Shown: positions 13,601 through 28,300 of the stretch, piece by piece
Numbering within the stretch: position 1 is the first letter of the stretch
Layout of the letters: every line of letters begins with the position of its first letter
DNA from: Chelydra serpentina
Lineage: Eukaryota > Chordata > Testudines > Chelydridae
Direction: 5' to 3'
Length of the DNA stretch: 64,000 nucleotides
Assembly: GCA_037349315.1 (NCBI GenBank)
Contig: JBAIAC010000035.1
Location: 7,826,501 to 7,890,500 of the forward strand
Program-made: the position numbers and the translations under genes
The notes under the pieces: generated by a model
Databases searched by the model: none
The model's input: only the letters and a program-made list of their open reading frames with translations
What the model was told of the DNA's origin: nothing

Positions 13601-16279
13601 ACACTGGTGCTTACCTCAGTGTAACGTATGTCGCTCAGAGGGGTGGTTTATTCACACCCCATAGCGACATAAATTATGCCGGCATCTTCCTTTTCTGAAT
13701 GATTTTGAAATTGGACAAGGCATACGCCGTGCATCTCCACAGGATGGAGTGAAAAATGAGCACGGGAGAGAGTGCTGGGAAATACTACAGCGTGTGTTTA
13801 AGCAGCAAGAAGCCCTTTACGAAGCTGGCTTCAGGTGGTAACGTTCTTGATGCAAGTGAGATGCCCACTAGCTTTGTCCACTCCCTTAGGACTGGGGAAA
13901 CAAGGGTTTGAGTGCTTATTCTGCCACTGACTTCCTGCCTGACTGGACAAATCACCTAGTCTCTTGCCTCAGTTCCCCATCTGTAAAATGGGGAAAATAG
14001 CACTTCGCTACTTCACAGGGGTGTCACGAGGATCAATATGTTAAAGATTGTGAGGCACTCAGATATAACAGTAAGGGGGGGCATAAGAGAGCCTTGGACA
14101 GCTCCCAAATAATGAGTATTGGTAAATGTTCTCTCTCCTGAATCTCTAGGAGCTTGCATCTTATGGGAAGGAATATGGCTTACACATTGCCAAGACTGGT
14201 CGGTCTGTCTTACGGTAAACATCAAGAGGTTCAGATTGTATGTCTCTACCCAAACGCTGGCTCACGGGAACTGAACAGAGGCTAGTGTTGTACTAATAGA
14301 CCCCAACCACTGCCTTTGCTCTAAAGCTCTGTGGTGGAACAAATAGTTGAAGTAAGAGCCCTATCTATCCTCTTTCAAAGATATATGCAGTCAAACTAGT
14401 TCAAACCCAAGTGTACAGAGGCCTAGAAAAGTCCAATAGGAATAGAGATGTTTGCATGATCTAAATAAAACAAACCCCCAAACAGCTTCACCCCCACATG
14501 ACTTATTTAAACATCACCCTGCCCCCTTTTGGAAACCCAGAATTAAGTTCATACATGCAACTGCATTAACTTAAAGGAAGTGAAACAGATTAGAAACAAA
14601 GATGGAATGGACTATTTAGTCTGTTTCAATATCCAAGTTGAGTGATATTGTTATGGTAATGTCTTATAGAATTTAACAGTTTTGTATTGAAACCAGTAGG
14701 ATAGAAATTACTCTTAAACACTCATAGCAATGCATAGAGAATGATCTCTTTTTCCATGATCTCCTTTTTTTTTAAAATTTTTATATACCATTCTACAGAA
14801 CACAATGAACCGTTCTATTCCTCCCATAGAGCCTGTGATGGCTATAGAAAGGAGATCATTCTTTGTCATTCCCTTTGCATGGCTTTCCAAAGAAGTTCAG
14901 ACACCATTAATGATGAAGAGTAAGACTGTTAATGTCTCAGGTGTATCTAATAAAAATAAGAGAGGAATTTTTATACTGATTTTTCACCGCCTCCAAGCCC
15001 TACATCACTGTCTCAATGTTTCTTGCCCCCAGCCATGCCACTCAAAGCGAGTCATTTTAAAATGTAGTGTTATCTTGACTTGTGTCTCTTATGCTTGCAG
15101 AGTTTTTACTCTCATGTTCTCTCTAGTTTGTCTGAAATACTGCAGGCCTTAATTTCCTTTTCACTTACTGGGTACCCCGGGAATACCCATATTCTCATGT
15201 CCCGAGTTTTGTCTTTCTAGTTGGCCAGCTGTGGATTTCTAAAGGGATTTTGTACAGTTTAACCACGATTTTCAGGTTTCTTCAACTGCCGGAAGAAACA
15301 ATTTCTTGGTACAGTTGGCACCAAGTGGTGCCAAATGTAACTTCTGTAATGAAAACAAGACAAAAACAGCAAAATGACACAAACTGAGCAGGTGCAACCA
15401 TGCTACTGAGTCAGGTAAATAATGAAAACCTAGGATCCTGTCAGTGAGGGAAAGGAGAGCAATTGAGACTAGAAAAGATGCCCCTGAAGGTAGCGTTGAT
15501 GGAGTGAATATTCCAACGTGTGCCCAGAGTTTGAACAATGTGCAGCACTTGACGAAATAGGCTGCAATAGATTTTTAACAACCATTTATTTGCTATTACG
15601 GGCTTAAAGTACAGGAAGTGGAGACATTTGTTGTCCAGGTGATGCTGAATGTTGTGCAGAGCTGCAGCAGATCTTCTGAAGCGTAATAAGCAGTATTCAT
15701 GGGGTGAAGCTCCATTTTCCAGGGCACATCTTTTTGTAATTATGCATCATTTAATTGCATGGGATTAGCATAGTAGGGAAGACTCACTTCAAAAGGGCCA
15801 AGTGACCCTAGTGTCAGTTCAGGGTTTTCTGTCTTCTGCATGGTGATTAGTGAGAGGGTTCATGAAGTTCTCCTTGTCACAGGGATCCAGATCCCCCCCA
15901 GTGGGGAGTAGAGGGAGGCCAGGGAGTCTCTCTTCCCTGGCTCCATAGGGAATACTTGGGTGTGAGTTACCCTGGCAGGAGCTAGACTCTCTTTGTGCCT
16001 TGGAATCCCATCTTCAGGGACGTGTTTTGGGGCAGTCTCAGGCAGCAGACTCCCTCAGAGCATGTCTCCATGGAGCTGGTGGCCCTGAGATGTTGGACAA
16101 GCCCTGGTTCTCTGCATTGGATGGCCTTTTGTCTCTGGTAGATCCTGTCAGAACACATGGTCTGGCATAGAATGCTCATTACAGAGAGCGGATGCAACAA
16201 TCTGAGGAAATCCTCACATGGGGTTTCCTCCCTGCTGCCTCTTGCTATAATATGGTGTGAGGTTTTTGTTCTTCCCCTC

Positions 16280-16339
<60 letters not shown>

Positions 16340-19300
16340 CTGGCCCCAAGGAATTTGCAGGAACATGCGATTATTGTGGGTCCAGTTCTGTCCATGGATG
16401 CTTGCATACAGCCCCTTTTGACTTGATGGGAAGCTGCATGTGTGTCTCTGAATGTGTGCCTGCGGCCCAGTGTATTCTAGTTATGTGGCTTGGTAGAACC
16501 CTGTAAATCTGGCTGTTCCGGCAGGCTGTTACCATGCCAATTATGTGGATTTCCCAGATAAGGGAAGACTTCAAGTTGTAGCTGAAATTAATGCATCTCC
16601 AGTGGCTTTCCATTACTCACGTCAAAGCTGCTGGCTCACTAAAGAGTTACAGGGAATAAAGGCCAGCCGCTGACAAAGGCTCAAAGCCACTTCCCCCGAG
16701 CAGAGATGAAGTCAAGCTAGAGAATTAAAATGCCACCGGGTTTCTGAAGACCCTTGTGATGCTGTAAGCTTGATGAGAGTTCGCTTGATCATTAGAAAAA
16801 GGGCCCAGGAAGGGGGCATTAGAGCAGTTCTGCTTTGCTGAGCCAGCGCTCGTTCACTGTGGGGCTGGAACAATGTTTGCTGTGGAGGTGCTGAAGGTGG
16901 AAACCATGTATTTGGGTGGTTAAGTACTTCAAGCCAGGGGGTGCAGCAGCACCCCAACACCCTGGGTTCCAACACTTATGGTAGTGCAGACATTTAGAGG
17001 GAGAGACAGGTCTGTCAGCCTCACGAGGGCTGGAACAGTGAGGTGCCATTAGCATGGGGCTCCCACAAATATTGTCCCCCTTGGCCTATGATAAGTGCCT
17101 TGGCCCTGGGGTGAGTATGTTAGAGAGAGGAGGGCGAGGGACAGTAGAAGGGACTTGATTGGGTTTCTGTTTAAACAAAACCACATTCTCTCCCCCAGAA
17201 CCAGGGAGGGAGGTAGCACAGCATTCTATTGGGTGCATGTTTTGGAAATGCCTGTCCTGGATCTGTTGCACAGTGACCAGCTTGTGTAACTTGGGGTGGG
17301 CATGGAATCTCAAAGGGGCTAAGATTATCCTCCCCATGGAAACTCTTCTGAAAATACCTCATTCCTGGAGCAATCTGGACTTCACCAAAACCTCCCCGCT
17401 CAAATAAATGTTGCTCTTCAAGTGTCTTTGTGAGCTCCAAGGATAGGTAAATCTTCCCTGGCAGGGATGCTGTGGCAGTGTCCAGAGAAGAGGTGACTCC
17501 ATCAGATGCAGGAATATTACTCCAAAAATCTTCCCTTCCATTTGGTTGTGGAATGTTAATGCAGGACCCCTGAGAGACCCCTACAGCATGTCACTGGGCA
17601 GAGATCCTTAACAGAGCTGCTTAATTACCTGCCTGTATCCAAGAAATTACCATCCTAATTGAGCAAGTCATTGTCAATAAGTATCATTAGGATAAACTGG
17701 TTCCCTGGGAATGGGCTGATTAAGCTGATCCCACAATTAAACCCTTCCCAGTTAGGTGCAGGATGCTGTGTTTGAGTGCTTCCCTGTGCACGCATTGCAT
17801 GAGGAACGCATGTGCGTATGGTCTTTGTAGAATGAAAAATGTGAGAATCGAAGGCATGAGGGGAAATAGGTGGAGACTCTGCTGATTATTAAAAAGGTTA
17901 CAAATAAATGTGGTCTGTAAAATGTAATTAAAAGCCTCCCATAAACTCTGCAGCGTTTTGGAGCCTTCAGGGGTTGCACCCTTTTACCCAGCACATCTCT
18001 GGCAACGCTGGAAACTGTTGTTTAAAAACAAAAAAACAATCACCTGGGCATATGGGAAAGCTGTGGCTGAGGAAGTGAGAGTCCTTGCTACAGGAGATGT
18101 TCTTGTCTTGCATCTGTCTCTAGTGGAGTACCAAAGAGACCTCCTTAATATCCCTCTGCTGTGGCTGTTCAGTTTTAACAGGACCCAAACTGGGGTTCCC
18201 CCCTAATCCCTTAGGAAGAATTAGCGGCCAGTCCCGTCTGATGGGAGATGGAAAAGAAACAGAAACTCATAGCCCCTGAAAACTAGAGTGCGGGTTTTGC
18301 AGTCACAGTCTGATACAGGAATAGGCTGAGTTGCTGCACGTTCTCCCAGCCGTTTGCCAACTGACATATTTAGCCATTCTAAACTATGAAGATCAGGAAG
18401 GAATATTTTTGGGGAGTGAGCAGCTGGAGTTGCCTCCCCCGCACCTTTCATTTCATGTCCACCTGTTTTTTTTTCTCTCCTTTTCTCTGGCTGATCCGGA
18501 GATGTTACCATGTGTCTGTTTGGTTCGTGCCACGCACACCCATATGGAAGCATTTCACCTGCAGTGCTGCTGCAGTATTCCCTCTGGGGAAAGCATTTAA
18601 ATGCAGGAGCTACTCTTCATGCCCAGCTGCCAGTTGGATGTCATTTGGAGAGCGGGGCAATAAGGCAAATTCTCCCTCTTAGACAAACCAGACAAATCAA
18701 AGGAAGCTGAATGTAGCTTCCTGTCAGTCCCACTTGCAGCTGCTCATCTAATAGCACCGCGTTTCCATCTGCCTTCCACGTGGCGGATCCATGTGCTTCT
18801 GTGTCTCAAACTATGTAGGACACTTTCCAGGAAGAGGCTGCAAGGAAACAGCAGCACTTCAGGACGTCTGTTCCGGAAACGGCCTTCAGTCCTCTGCTGA
18901 TGTGCAGAGCACCTTTCATTAATGAGGATGTGTGCTTTGTCAGGGGAGGGTTACCATGCCGGATCTAAATCTTTGACTCAGACCTGCCCCCTCAACATAT
19001 CCTGAATGGGCTGTCTACGTATCCTGAATGGACTGTCCTAGTTGTTTGTCTACGTATCCTGAATGGACTGTCCTAGTTGTTTGTTTCTGTCATATTTATC
19101 TGGCCCTCATTACTGTAGCATCTGAGTTACTCCCAATATTTAGTATATTTAAGCTCTCAACACCCTTGTGTGGCAGGACAATGCTACTCTCGCAATATGA
19201 CTGAGGATAAACTCAGTCTCTTCGTGCCTAGTTGACTTTCCTGAGATCACACAGGAGGTCTGTGGCAGAACAGGGAATGGAACCCAGGTCTCCCACAGCC

Positions 19301-22300
19301 AAGGCTAGTGCCCTAACCACTGGGCCATCCTTCCTCTCACCTTCAGTGATCAGTATAAATGTGTTCACATCTTCTGAAGTTCAGAAACTGTTCCCGAACC
19401 AGCTCAGTGACCTCAGCCAAACATTTATAAAAATACAATTCCATGCAAATAGTGTTCAGCAAAATGAGAATCTGAGAACCAGCTACAGCAGTTGATGAGA
19501 TCTAGATATTGCAGCTTATGACCATTTGTCAGATTCCAGATAAGTCATCCCAATAGAGACTTTCGGTAGCAAATGTAGCACAGGTTTTGATGTAAATTTC
19601 AAAGGAACACTCAAGTTTTAACCAGGAAGCTGATGTTGCTGAGAAACCAGATTAGCCTTTTAATAAAGGAATTAACTGGAATTCAAGCATTAAGAGCCAA
19701 ATTCTGATGCAGTTGAAATGCGTGGCAAAAACTTGCATGGATTATAGTGGAATTGAGATTTAGCCGGGGTATGTGATTAGGCAGGGCATTTCCTCCTGTT
19801 ATTTCTAAAGGAAACATACACAGTGCTAACGGATATCCTTAGCTGGGTTTTCATGTTCTCTGGTAAAAACAAGACTGGTGGAGAGGCGCTCAGCTGAGAA
19901 AAGAGAGAGCGACAACCCACTTATCTGTAGATATGCTATTTTCTCTCTCTCTCTCTCTCTAAGCATTATGTAATGATGCCTCTTTTCCATGCAGCAGGCC
20001 AAATGCTTATGTCCTGGGGAATTGTTCCACTACTCAAAGTAAAGTACCCTTCACCTCGTACATGCCCAGTGCTCTAACAGGAGGAGTTCTGGGAAGTTTG
20101 TGGCTTTGTTGTGCAGTTGTAACCCAGAACAGTACAGCTTTATTGTGGATGGCCTCTTTCATGCAGTTTTTATCCCAAAACACACAAGGAAATCGTCTCA
20201 CTCAGCTTGCTAAGGACAGTATATTAGGAAGCTGTGATGTGTTGCTACAGACGGGGTAACCTCAGCTTGTAGTGAACCTGGGGGCATCTCTCTCCTTGGG
20301 ATGGTCCTGTAAGCTGCGTGCACACCCCCACGTTGAACTAAGGAGGCAGTTTTAGTAGAATAATGAGAGAGTAGAAAGTCGTTCATAGCTAGATGTTAAG
20401 ATATCGCTGCTCTTGCCTTTTTAACTTAATCAACCAGACAAACTAATCTGTTCCTGGGATCGAAGTGTTTGGCCGAAACAGCCCCATGGGTTAATTGATT
20501 TCTTTGTTTTATTGTTGCCTGTTGGGGTTGTAGCTGTCCGTGAAAGTTACTGCTTGGTAATATTAACATCTAATCCAATTGGATTTGATTTTTTTTTCTT
20601 GGAATGGATCAGTGGCTTAGAAACTACCTAAGGGCAGGTTGCTGGTTTACTGCCATTCTGCTGAGATGTATGGGGGAGGGGAGGGGAAGGCTTGGGAAAA
20701 AAACAGCTTTGCTTCTTACCAACACTGAGCTGGAGTAAGGTAATTTTTTTTAACAGGCTTCTGTTTCCCCTGATCAGAAATAATTTAGAAGTGGATGACA
20801 TGTTTTGAAACCCCATTAATGTGTGGCTGGTGTTCCCATTAAGAACGAGTTCTCCGCGCCAGCCAGAGTTATGAAAACATGGACTCAAAAATGGATCACA
20901 GTGCATTGGCAAAAGGCAAGAGAAAAGAAACATAATGAGCTGATGTGATGGCTGCAGTGTCCAGCCTGACTTTATCTCTGACTTCCTTTCCAGGAACTCT
21001 GAAGGCATTTTCTCTCACAGATGAACAGTGCTAAATGCCGTAGGCCGAGCTCTCGTCCTGGCTTTATCCTTGCCTCCACAATTTTGTGGGTGCGATTTAC
21101 AGCGCGTGGACACTTCAGTACCTCATTTGTGGGTGCAGCCGAGTATTTCAGCATCTTAATCTTATAAGTGGCATCTGCAGTTGTGTGGGTGCAAAGATGT
21201 GATCATCGTTTGAGTAGTAGGGCTGCCCCCCAAGGGAATAGTTCTGTACCTGAAAGCCTTTTAACCTGAAAATGGGCCGTGGAGCACATGAACAGCTCCT
21301 TGCCGGTACAGACCACCCGCCTGCAAATAGAGGGATTTTTTTGGTTGGAAACGCAAAGATTTCAGGTGGTTGGGGTCCTAAGTATAATGGAATGTTTGTA
21401 TGTGCTTGTGTGGGGTTTGAGTTCCGTCTCAAGCCTTCAAATAATATTATGCTCTCCAGAGCGAAGGCTGCACAAGGGATCTGCTGTCAACCAATTGAGG
21501 ATTTAGGTGGGTTGGCTGTAGCATGCCCATTGTGCTGTCTCTGCTCTTCAGTGGGGAAGAAGTGAGGAGGGGACCGTCACGGTTGGGTGCCCCAAGATGT
21601 TGCTGCTTTTGCCAGTCACCGCATGGGGGAGGGAACCTCTGTCCATAGATGCTCCTACATCTTTAGCACCTCTTGTGCCGCCTCCCCATAAAAACCTAAG
21701 CAACCTGTCCTTGTTTTGAAGGGGAGTAATATCTGGTGAATTTATGCCAGGAATCAAACTGGTGCCTCTGGTGCTAACTCTAGTTTCTCTCTCTCCCCGC
21801 ACTTCCTTCCTGCTCTCAGGTTTTGTTGCCGGCTGCCAGCTTATTGCAATTAATGGACGTTAGACAAAACTGCTGTGATTTTCTCCAGTCCCAGCTGCAC
21901 CCCACTAATTGCCTTGGAATTCGAGCCTTTGCCGATGTGCACACCTGCACTGAACTTCTGCAGCAGGCAAATGCCTATGCAGGTGAGCAAAACATCCTGG
22001 CTTATCCCAGCCACTTAGAGTTTGGTCTCAAGTATAAAGGATACTTGGGGTTGGAGCCATTACCAACTCGTACTTTTAATGTTTCCAAAGAACATGCAAT
22101 GGGCTTCTTTATTGGACTTTGCAGGGCTCTGACGTGTGATGGTCCTGCAAAAGACGGAGGCCCTTCAGAATAATGGAAGCTTTGGAGGTGAAATGAAGGA
22201 CTTTAGTTTAATTTGTTATGGAAAATGCAGGCAGGTGTCAGGTGAATTATTTCCTTTATGTGCTCCTAAATCAGTAGTAGAAATACAGCTTGGTTCTTCT

Positions 22301-25300
22301 TCTGGAAAAAAACACTTTATAGAACAGAGGCTGAATAGCTTGTCTATTTGTCTTATCAAGTTTTTCTTTCCTGCTCCTCTTCTGTGAACGCAGTCTTTCA
22401 AAGCCCATTGTAGTGGGGCTCATCTGACTGACCCTTTGGGGATTTACGTTACTATGACTGATGAGGGGGACGTTGCTCTCATAGTTTCCTCAAATATTTA
22501 TCCATAAGCTAACTGAAAAGCATGTCTACTCATCTTAGATGTGCCAATATCTTGTCTTTCTCATGTACCTCATACTCTGCAGTGTAATAGAGAACACAAT
22601 CCTTAGTTCAGTCTCTTAATACATTTGATCTATATTCTATAGATACATTTTACACTTAAGATGAGAATTTGCCGGGGCAGGGAGAGGTGGTTTTGTTTTT
22701 GTTTTATACTCTGAAGCAACCTTAGGCAGTAACCATTCATTGACCACAATGGGCAGTTGTGAATTTACTTTATTTATTTCTTGATACTACTTGCAACAGT
22801 TCTCTTACAGACTGCATGAGCCCAAATCTATCTAGTCGTATTGGGCATCATGTTATCTACCAAGAACTCTTTTTAATCTAAATGAGCCATGAGAAGGCTG
22901 AATATCTGGAGAGCTAAAAGCCAAACCCTAATGCAAAGTGCTCAGTCACTGAGAACATTTTTTACTTAAATGGGAGTCAGTCTAGTTACAAAGCTGCTGT
23001 TAGTTTGTAGCCGCACCATAAGGCGCTCAGTCACTCTCAAATAGGGTGACCAGACAGCAAATGTGAAAAATTGGCACAGGGGGTGGGGGATAATAGGAGC
23101 CTATATAAGAAAAAGACCCCAAAATCGGGACTGTCCCTATAAAATCGGGACATCTGGTCACCCTACTCTCAAAGCCTCCCTGACTTTGGCAAGTTCCGAT
23201 ATACCAAGCGGTACCAGAAGTTAATGCCCATCCTCTGGGTAATGCTTGATGGCATTAATCTCCAAGACTTGTTATAGAGCTTGGATAGAGAGGTTGCCAC
23301 TATTCGCAACCATGCCAACTGCTACGGACGTATCGTTCACAGTGTGCCAGGCTTTGTCTGTCCCAAACAGAATGTCCTTCTGCTCCACCTCAGCTAAATT
23401 CAACTTACATGGTCCCAGTACACACCAGATGCTCTTTTGGTGGCCTTCCGATGAGGAATGCCTTGCACTATCAAGGCCTTTTGACTATTTACTCAGCCGT
23501 GTCAGCCATGTTGATGGAGCAGTCTGAATTCCTCTTTGGCAGCTGGTATCCAACAACAACAAACCTGCACTAGTTTGATGTGCGTTCTAGGAGCAGTTGT
23601 CTAGGCAAACAGGCTTAGGGACAAATCCTGAGCTGGTGTGCATTGTCATCGTTCCATTGACTTTGAAGGAAGTATGACAACTGACACCCATGGAGGAAAT
23701 GCCTCTTCAATTTAATGGCTGATTTAATTGGATAATAACCTATCACATAATACCGATTTCTTGATGACCTCTGTTTATACTCGCTGCTTTCTTTTCTGCC
23801 TGCCTGCGTCGTCCAGGAGATTTGTTCCTGTATCTGTTAGCTGGTGCCCAAGGCAGAAACCCAAGTGGACCCGAGCGAGAATTCTCCATGCTCTTAACTC
23901 CCCTGCCCCCTCCTTTCTCCAGCAGATTTGCCTTTGAGCTTTTGCCTGCTGTGCTGTGCTTTGTATAGGCAAAGCAGTGCTGTTCTCCAAGTCCTTCCCC
24001 AATCAGGCTCCGCTCTCACGCTTCCTCTCCTCTGCGACATTTTGCCTGGGCATTTATGGTTTTTAATCACATGGCGAGTAAGCTCTTCCACAACAGAAAA
24101 ATAGGGTGGCCACCAGGAATTCTCCAGCATTCTCCCTCAAATCTAGACAAAACCTTTCAGCCTCTCTTGTTGCATTATCCCCTGGAGAAAAACGTACTCT
24201 GAAAGGAATGGTTCATTGTGTAAGGGTTTGCTTGTAATACCTCATTATCCTTGCTTCCAGGACCCTGTTTAATCTTTAACCTAACAAGCGGTGCATTCTG
24301 TATATATTTATTTGGTTGTTTGGCAATTAGAAGGCCTGCTTTTGTTGCTTTATTGGCCTTCGTGAGTCCCTGTTAATACAGTAGCCTATATAACATTAAT
24401 GAAACTCCATTAATAAAAATGCCATTAAAATTCTTTGAGTTGTTTATGTAACAGCATTAAGTCGAGACAGAAATCAGAGACCCCAAGGATTTCGTGAGCT
24501 CAGTTACTCGAAAATGCCTAGTTTAAAAAGCTTAATTTTAAACAATGGATAATTTAAGCAGGTGAAGTCGTCTTCTTTATATGAGTGGGCAGACGCTGTT
24601 AAATATGTAAAATCAGAACATATTTTCCATGCTTGTAACAAATAGCAAGGAATGAAATATTCATTGTCTACTGCCCAATCCCTATTCTGTCTTGGCTGAA
24701 ATGTAGATTGCATTATCCAGAGCACATGCATTGTGCTGGATGGAGTCTCGTACTGTCTGCTGGCATAGGCCTGATTCTCATTTACACTAAAGCCATTTGT
24801 GTGAAGATACCCTAAACCGGGTGCTGATTGCAATGTACACCCACCCTTATGCAGTCAGAGTGTTCTATAAAGTGTTAGTGAGAATCGGGCCCGTTAATGT
24901 CTGAGTTCAGTGAGACAGTTTGCTCTGTTAGCTGGAGTAATAGTCCTTTGTGCTGGCCGTTTCCTAGGGGACAGCAAGAGCAGAGCGCGCGGAAAGGGTG
25001 GAAATGTAAGGGAAGGCGTTGCCACCTGTTCTCTGCGTTTGCTGTCGTTTAACCCACATAGCAAGTGCAGTACAGAACACAAGATGCGGCCCTCGCCCCA
25101 ATAAGCTCACCTCTGTGCTTGTGGCTGGATATCTCAGTGCTGAAAGGATTAGGCCTTGAAAGTCGCTGCTCCAAAGAGACTCCCCAAGAGTAAAGATTCA
25201 CGTTGCCATATTCCAGCTAAAAGATAAGTAGGGCTGTACAAGCGATAGGTGAGACTGTAAGCGCCTCGGGGCAGTGGCTGTCTTCGTTCTCTCCTTTAAA

Positions 25301-28300
25301 GTACCACGTGCATGATGGAATATATACAAATTCTATCGATTTACATAACAACATGAAGCACCAACTCTCCTGCAAAACGTTACAATGGATTGGGCTGTAT
25401 AGAAGAGAGCCAGCTTGCAGTAGTACAGATATTTGTCCAGCGATACAATTGTCTGCAAACAGATCTCAGCCTTTTTAAACAACAAATGTCTGATTCTTTA
25501 ATTATATGGACCCGTGCCCTTCGTTAAGCTTTAATATGTAACAGACAGTATTGTCCGATCTGAAGAGCTCTTTCAGAACTGAGTTGCTGCCAGGGAGATT
25601 GCTCCCTGTCTGATTATTTGTGACACACAAATATTGTAGGTTTTTTTTATATAGTGCCTCTCAAAATCAGAATGGAGGGGGCTGGGGATGGTGGAAAGGT
25701 ACTCGGGCCAGGGTGGATCCTATGAGTTTAGAGGAAAGGTTGGGTAGGTAGATGGATAGGTAGTTGGTGGGGTCCGTAGTCAGAATTTTGAGGATGGGGG
25801 CGACTAGGTTTATACTTAATGGTGATGGAGCCTGAGGACAGTAAAAGGTTAAGTAGGCGGAAGAGAGCGATGGGGGTGCGGGCAGGGACAGGAGAGGTCA
25901 GTGATCAGGAAAGGTGGTGGAGGTAGAGACCAGCCTACAAGACTGGAGTTACTGTTGCGAGTGATTTTGACCCTGTGCATTTGGCTTGTTGGAGCAGGAG
26001 AGGAAGATGCAAGTATTAGGTGTCAGCCCAGATTCGGGGAGGGTGGGCGTGCTAGTGGAACAGGTGGGGTGGCACGAGAGTGGTCAGGGTGGTGTGTGGC
26101 TGACAGCTGTTGAGATGTTGATGGGTTGGAGGTTATGGAAGGCCTAGGAGTGGAGACGGGAGGCTGATGATTCTCCATGCTCTATTTAATCACCTCAAGC
26201 TGCCTGAAATTTCAGCAGGATACTGTGTAATCCTTCACTTCCTGTGTGGCTGTCAGACAGCCGCTGGGTTATACACACCCATGCTGACAGTGCCAGTCTT
26301 GTTGAAATGATTCAAGTCAGTGTCATGTTTTTTTGTTTAATAACTGGCAATGTTTAGAGCCTCCGTTCTACCTCTCTGAAAGCCAGTAGCATTCCTTAAA
26401 ATGGTGCTGCCTTATTGACTCAGGCTAACCTACTGGCTCACCAACACCACTTCCTGCCTCACCCTGTGGTTTTCTTTGAGGGGGGTTCTCTCCTCCAAGT
26501 ACAGAACAAATCTAATGCTGCTTAGCTTGCAAGAGCAGACAAGGATCACATCCAGAGGTGGCATGGTTCTTCTCTCTGAATTGCTATTGGTAATCAGACC
26601 TGCTATTGGAGAAAAATAGGTAGCAACACCACAGCATTTTATTTGTGCCATTTTATGATTTATTGCAATTAGTGAATGAGTTTCTGGGGCAGCGTAAATG
26701 GTATTTCAAATAACATCTGGTTGCTTTAACCCGCTCTGAGAATATTTTCTAGTCTATTCAGCATTTTGATTCCAGCGTAATCATATTTGTCTTGGGGGGC
26801 TGTTGCTGTAATAGTAACAATTCTCTGAACACTGTAGTCCTTCTGTTGACTGAAAGCATGGATTTCATTATAATTTTCCTTTCCAACCTTTGATTTTTTT
26901 GAACAGAGCAGCACTTTCCCGAGGTGATGCTAGGGGAAGAATTTCTTAGCCTTAGTCTGGACCAGGTTTGCAGTTTAATATCAAGTGACAAGCTCACTGT
27001 GTCTTCAGAAGAAAAGGTACAGTAAGAATCTGTTTGGGAATGCTTTGAGTTTTTAGTCATTTTATTGGTAACTGGTCTCATGTCATGCTGTCTTCGAGCC
27101 CTTTTTCCAACAGTCCAACGCGTCTCAAAAGCAGAGGAAATTTATAACTAATAAGAATTCAATCAACATGTTCGATCACAATTTTCTCTACATAAAGTCT
27201 TGACTATAAAACCCAGTGTTTTGTCCAACTCCTCCCATGGTAAGAAGCAAATTTCTCGTTGCAAAATAGGAATCTCTCTCTTCCACAGGTGTGAAGCTCC
27301 TCTTCTAGACCCAAAGCATCATGAGATATCGGACCTTAGGCCTTTCACTGGTCCGGCATGGGATGTTTCATGTTCTGCAATTCAGAACTGGGTAATCAGG
27401 GGAGGAGAGATCCACGATTAGGAGGAAATAAGGAAACACTTTTCTCTGGCAGTGCTATTATTATTAGTAGTATTTTTTTTAAGAAAAAATAGTGGTGGCT
27501 GGTGCTGTTTGGAATGTCAGGCACCATCCCCTATTGGTAAGGCCCTACCAAATTCACTGTCCATTTTGGTCAATTTCACGGTCATAGGATTTTAAAAATC
27601 GTAAATTTCATGATTGCAGCTATGTAAATCTGAAATTTCATGGTGGTGTAATTGTAGGGGCCCTGACCCAAAAAGGAGTTGGGGGAGGGGTCGCAAGGTA
27701 ATTGTGTGGGGGGTGGGGGTGGGGGATTGCGGTACTGCTTCTTCTGCGCTGCTCCTGCCACCCAGCTTGGAAGTAAGGCGGGCACGGTATGGTGTTGCCA
27801 CCCTTACTTCTGTGCTGCTGCTGGTGGGGCGCTGCCTTCAGAGCTGGACGCCTGGTCAACAGCTGCCGCTCTCCGGCCACCCAGCTTTGAAGGCAGCGCA
27901 GAAGTAAGGGTGGCAATACCGCAACCCCCCTAAAATAACCTTGCGAACCCCCCTGCTACCCCCTTTTGGGTCAGGACCCTCAATTTGAGAAACACCGGTC
28001 TCCCCTGTGAAATCTGTATAGTAAAAGCACACACAAAACAAGATTTCATGGTCCGGGGTGCGTCTGTCTTGGCCACAAATTTGGTAGGGCCCTACCTATT
28101 GGTCAATGGAGATGAAATAGCTGGAGGGAAGGATGGCCCAGTGGTTAGGGAACTAGCCTGGGATTCGGGAGAGGTGGATTCAATTACTCCCTCCACCATA
28201 ACCTTTCCTGTCTCACTGTGAGCAAGTCATGTAGCCTGTGTGCCTCAGCTCCACATGTGTACAATGGGGAGAATAGCACTGCCCTGCCTCACAGAGGGGT

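Larger units (their letters stand above)
12145..21819 (+). other. KLHL3: KLHL3 intron 4
   Basis: The longest intron, 9.7 kb, GT-AG. It holds a 52-bp-arm inverted repeat (12381-12510), a TIR-type element (about 13446-13680), a sense MIR (13895-14080), a (TG)n tract (16284-16331), a 35-bp tandem duplication (19014-19083), a reverse MIR (19146-19340) and a (CT)n tract (19942-19960). Open frames at 15982-16407 and elsewhere are repeat-driven or short. About 14100-16280 and 16340-19000 show no gene that I can support. Confidence 0.85.
21983..26906 (+). other. KLHL3: KLHL3 intron 5
   Basis: GT-AG intron of 4.9 kb. It contains a 124-bp hAT-type miniature element (23042-23165) and a short terminal-inverted-repeat element (24768-24891). 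A stretch of G-rich, purine-rich sequence lies at about 25665-26160. The AT-rich segment at 24250-24560, with many ATTAA and TAAT words, could be conserved non-coding DNA but cannot be proven so from one sequence. Confidence 0.85.

Noticed and set aside
15982..16407. 141-codon minus-strand frame with a His-Thr run
   Set aside because: The run is the (TG)n microsatellite, and the remainder has no recognisable domain.
25685..25720. The minus strand here reads CCCTGGCCCGAG, like part of miR-874, which in mammals lies in a KLHL3 intron
   Set aside because: Only about 11 bases agree, it is on the wrong strand relative to the gene, and no matching hairpin arm is visible. I saw no miR-874 on the + strand either.
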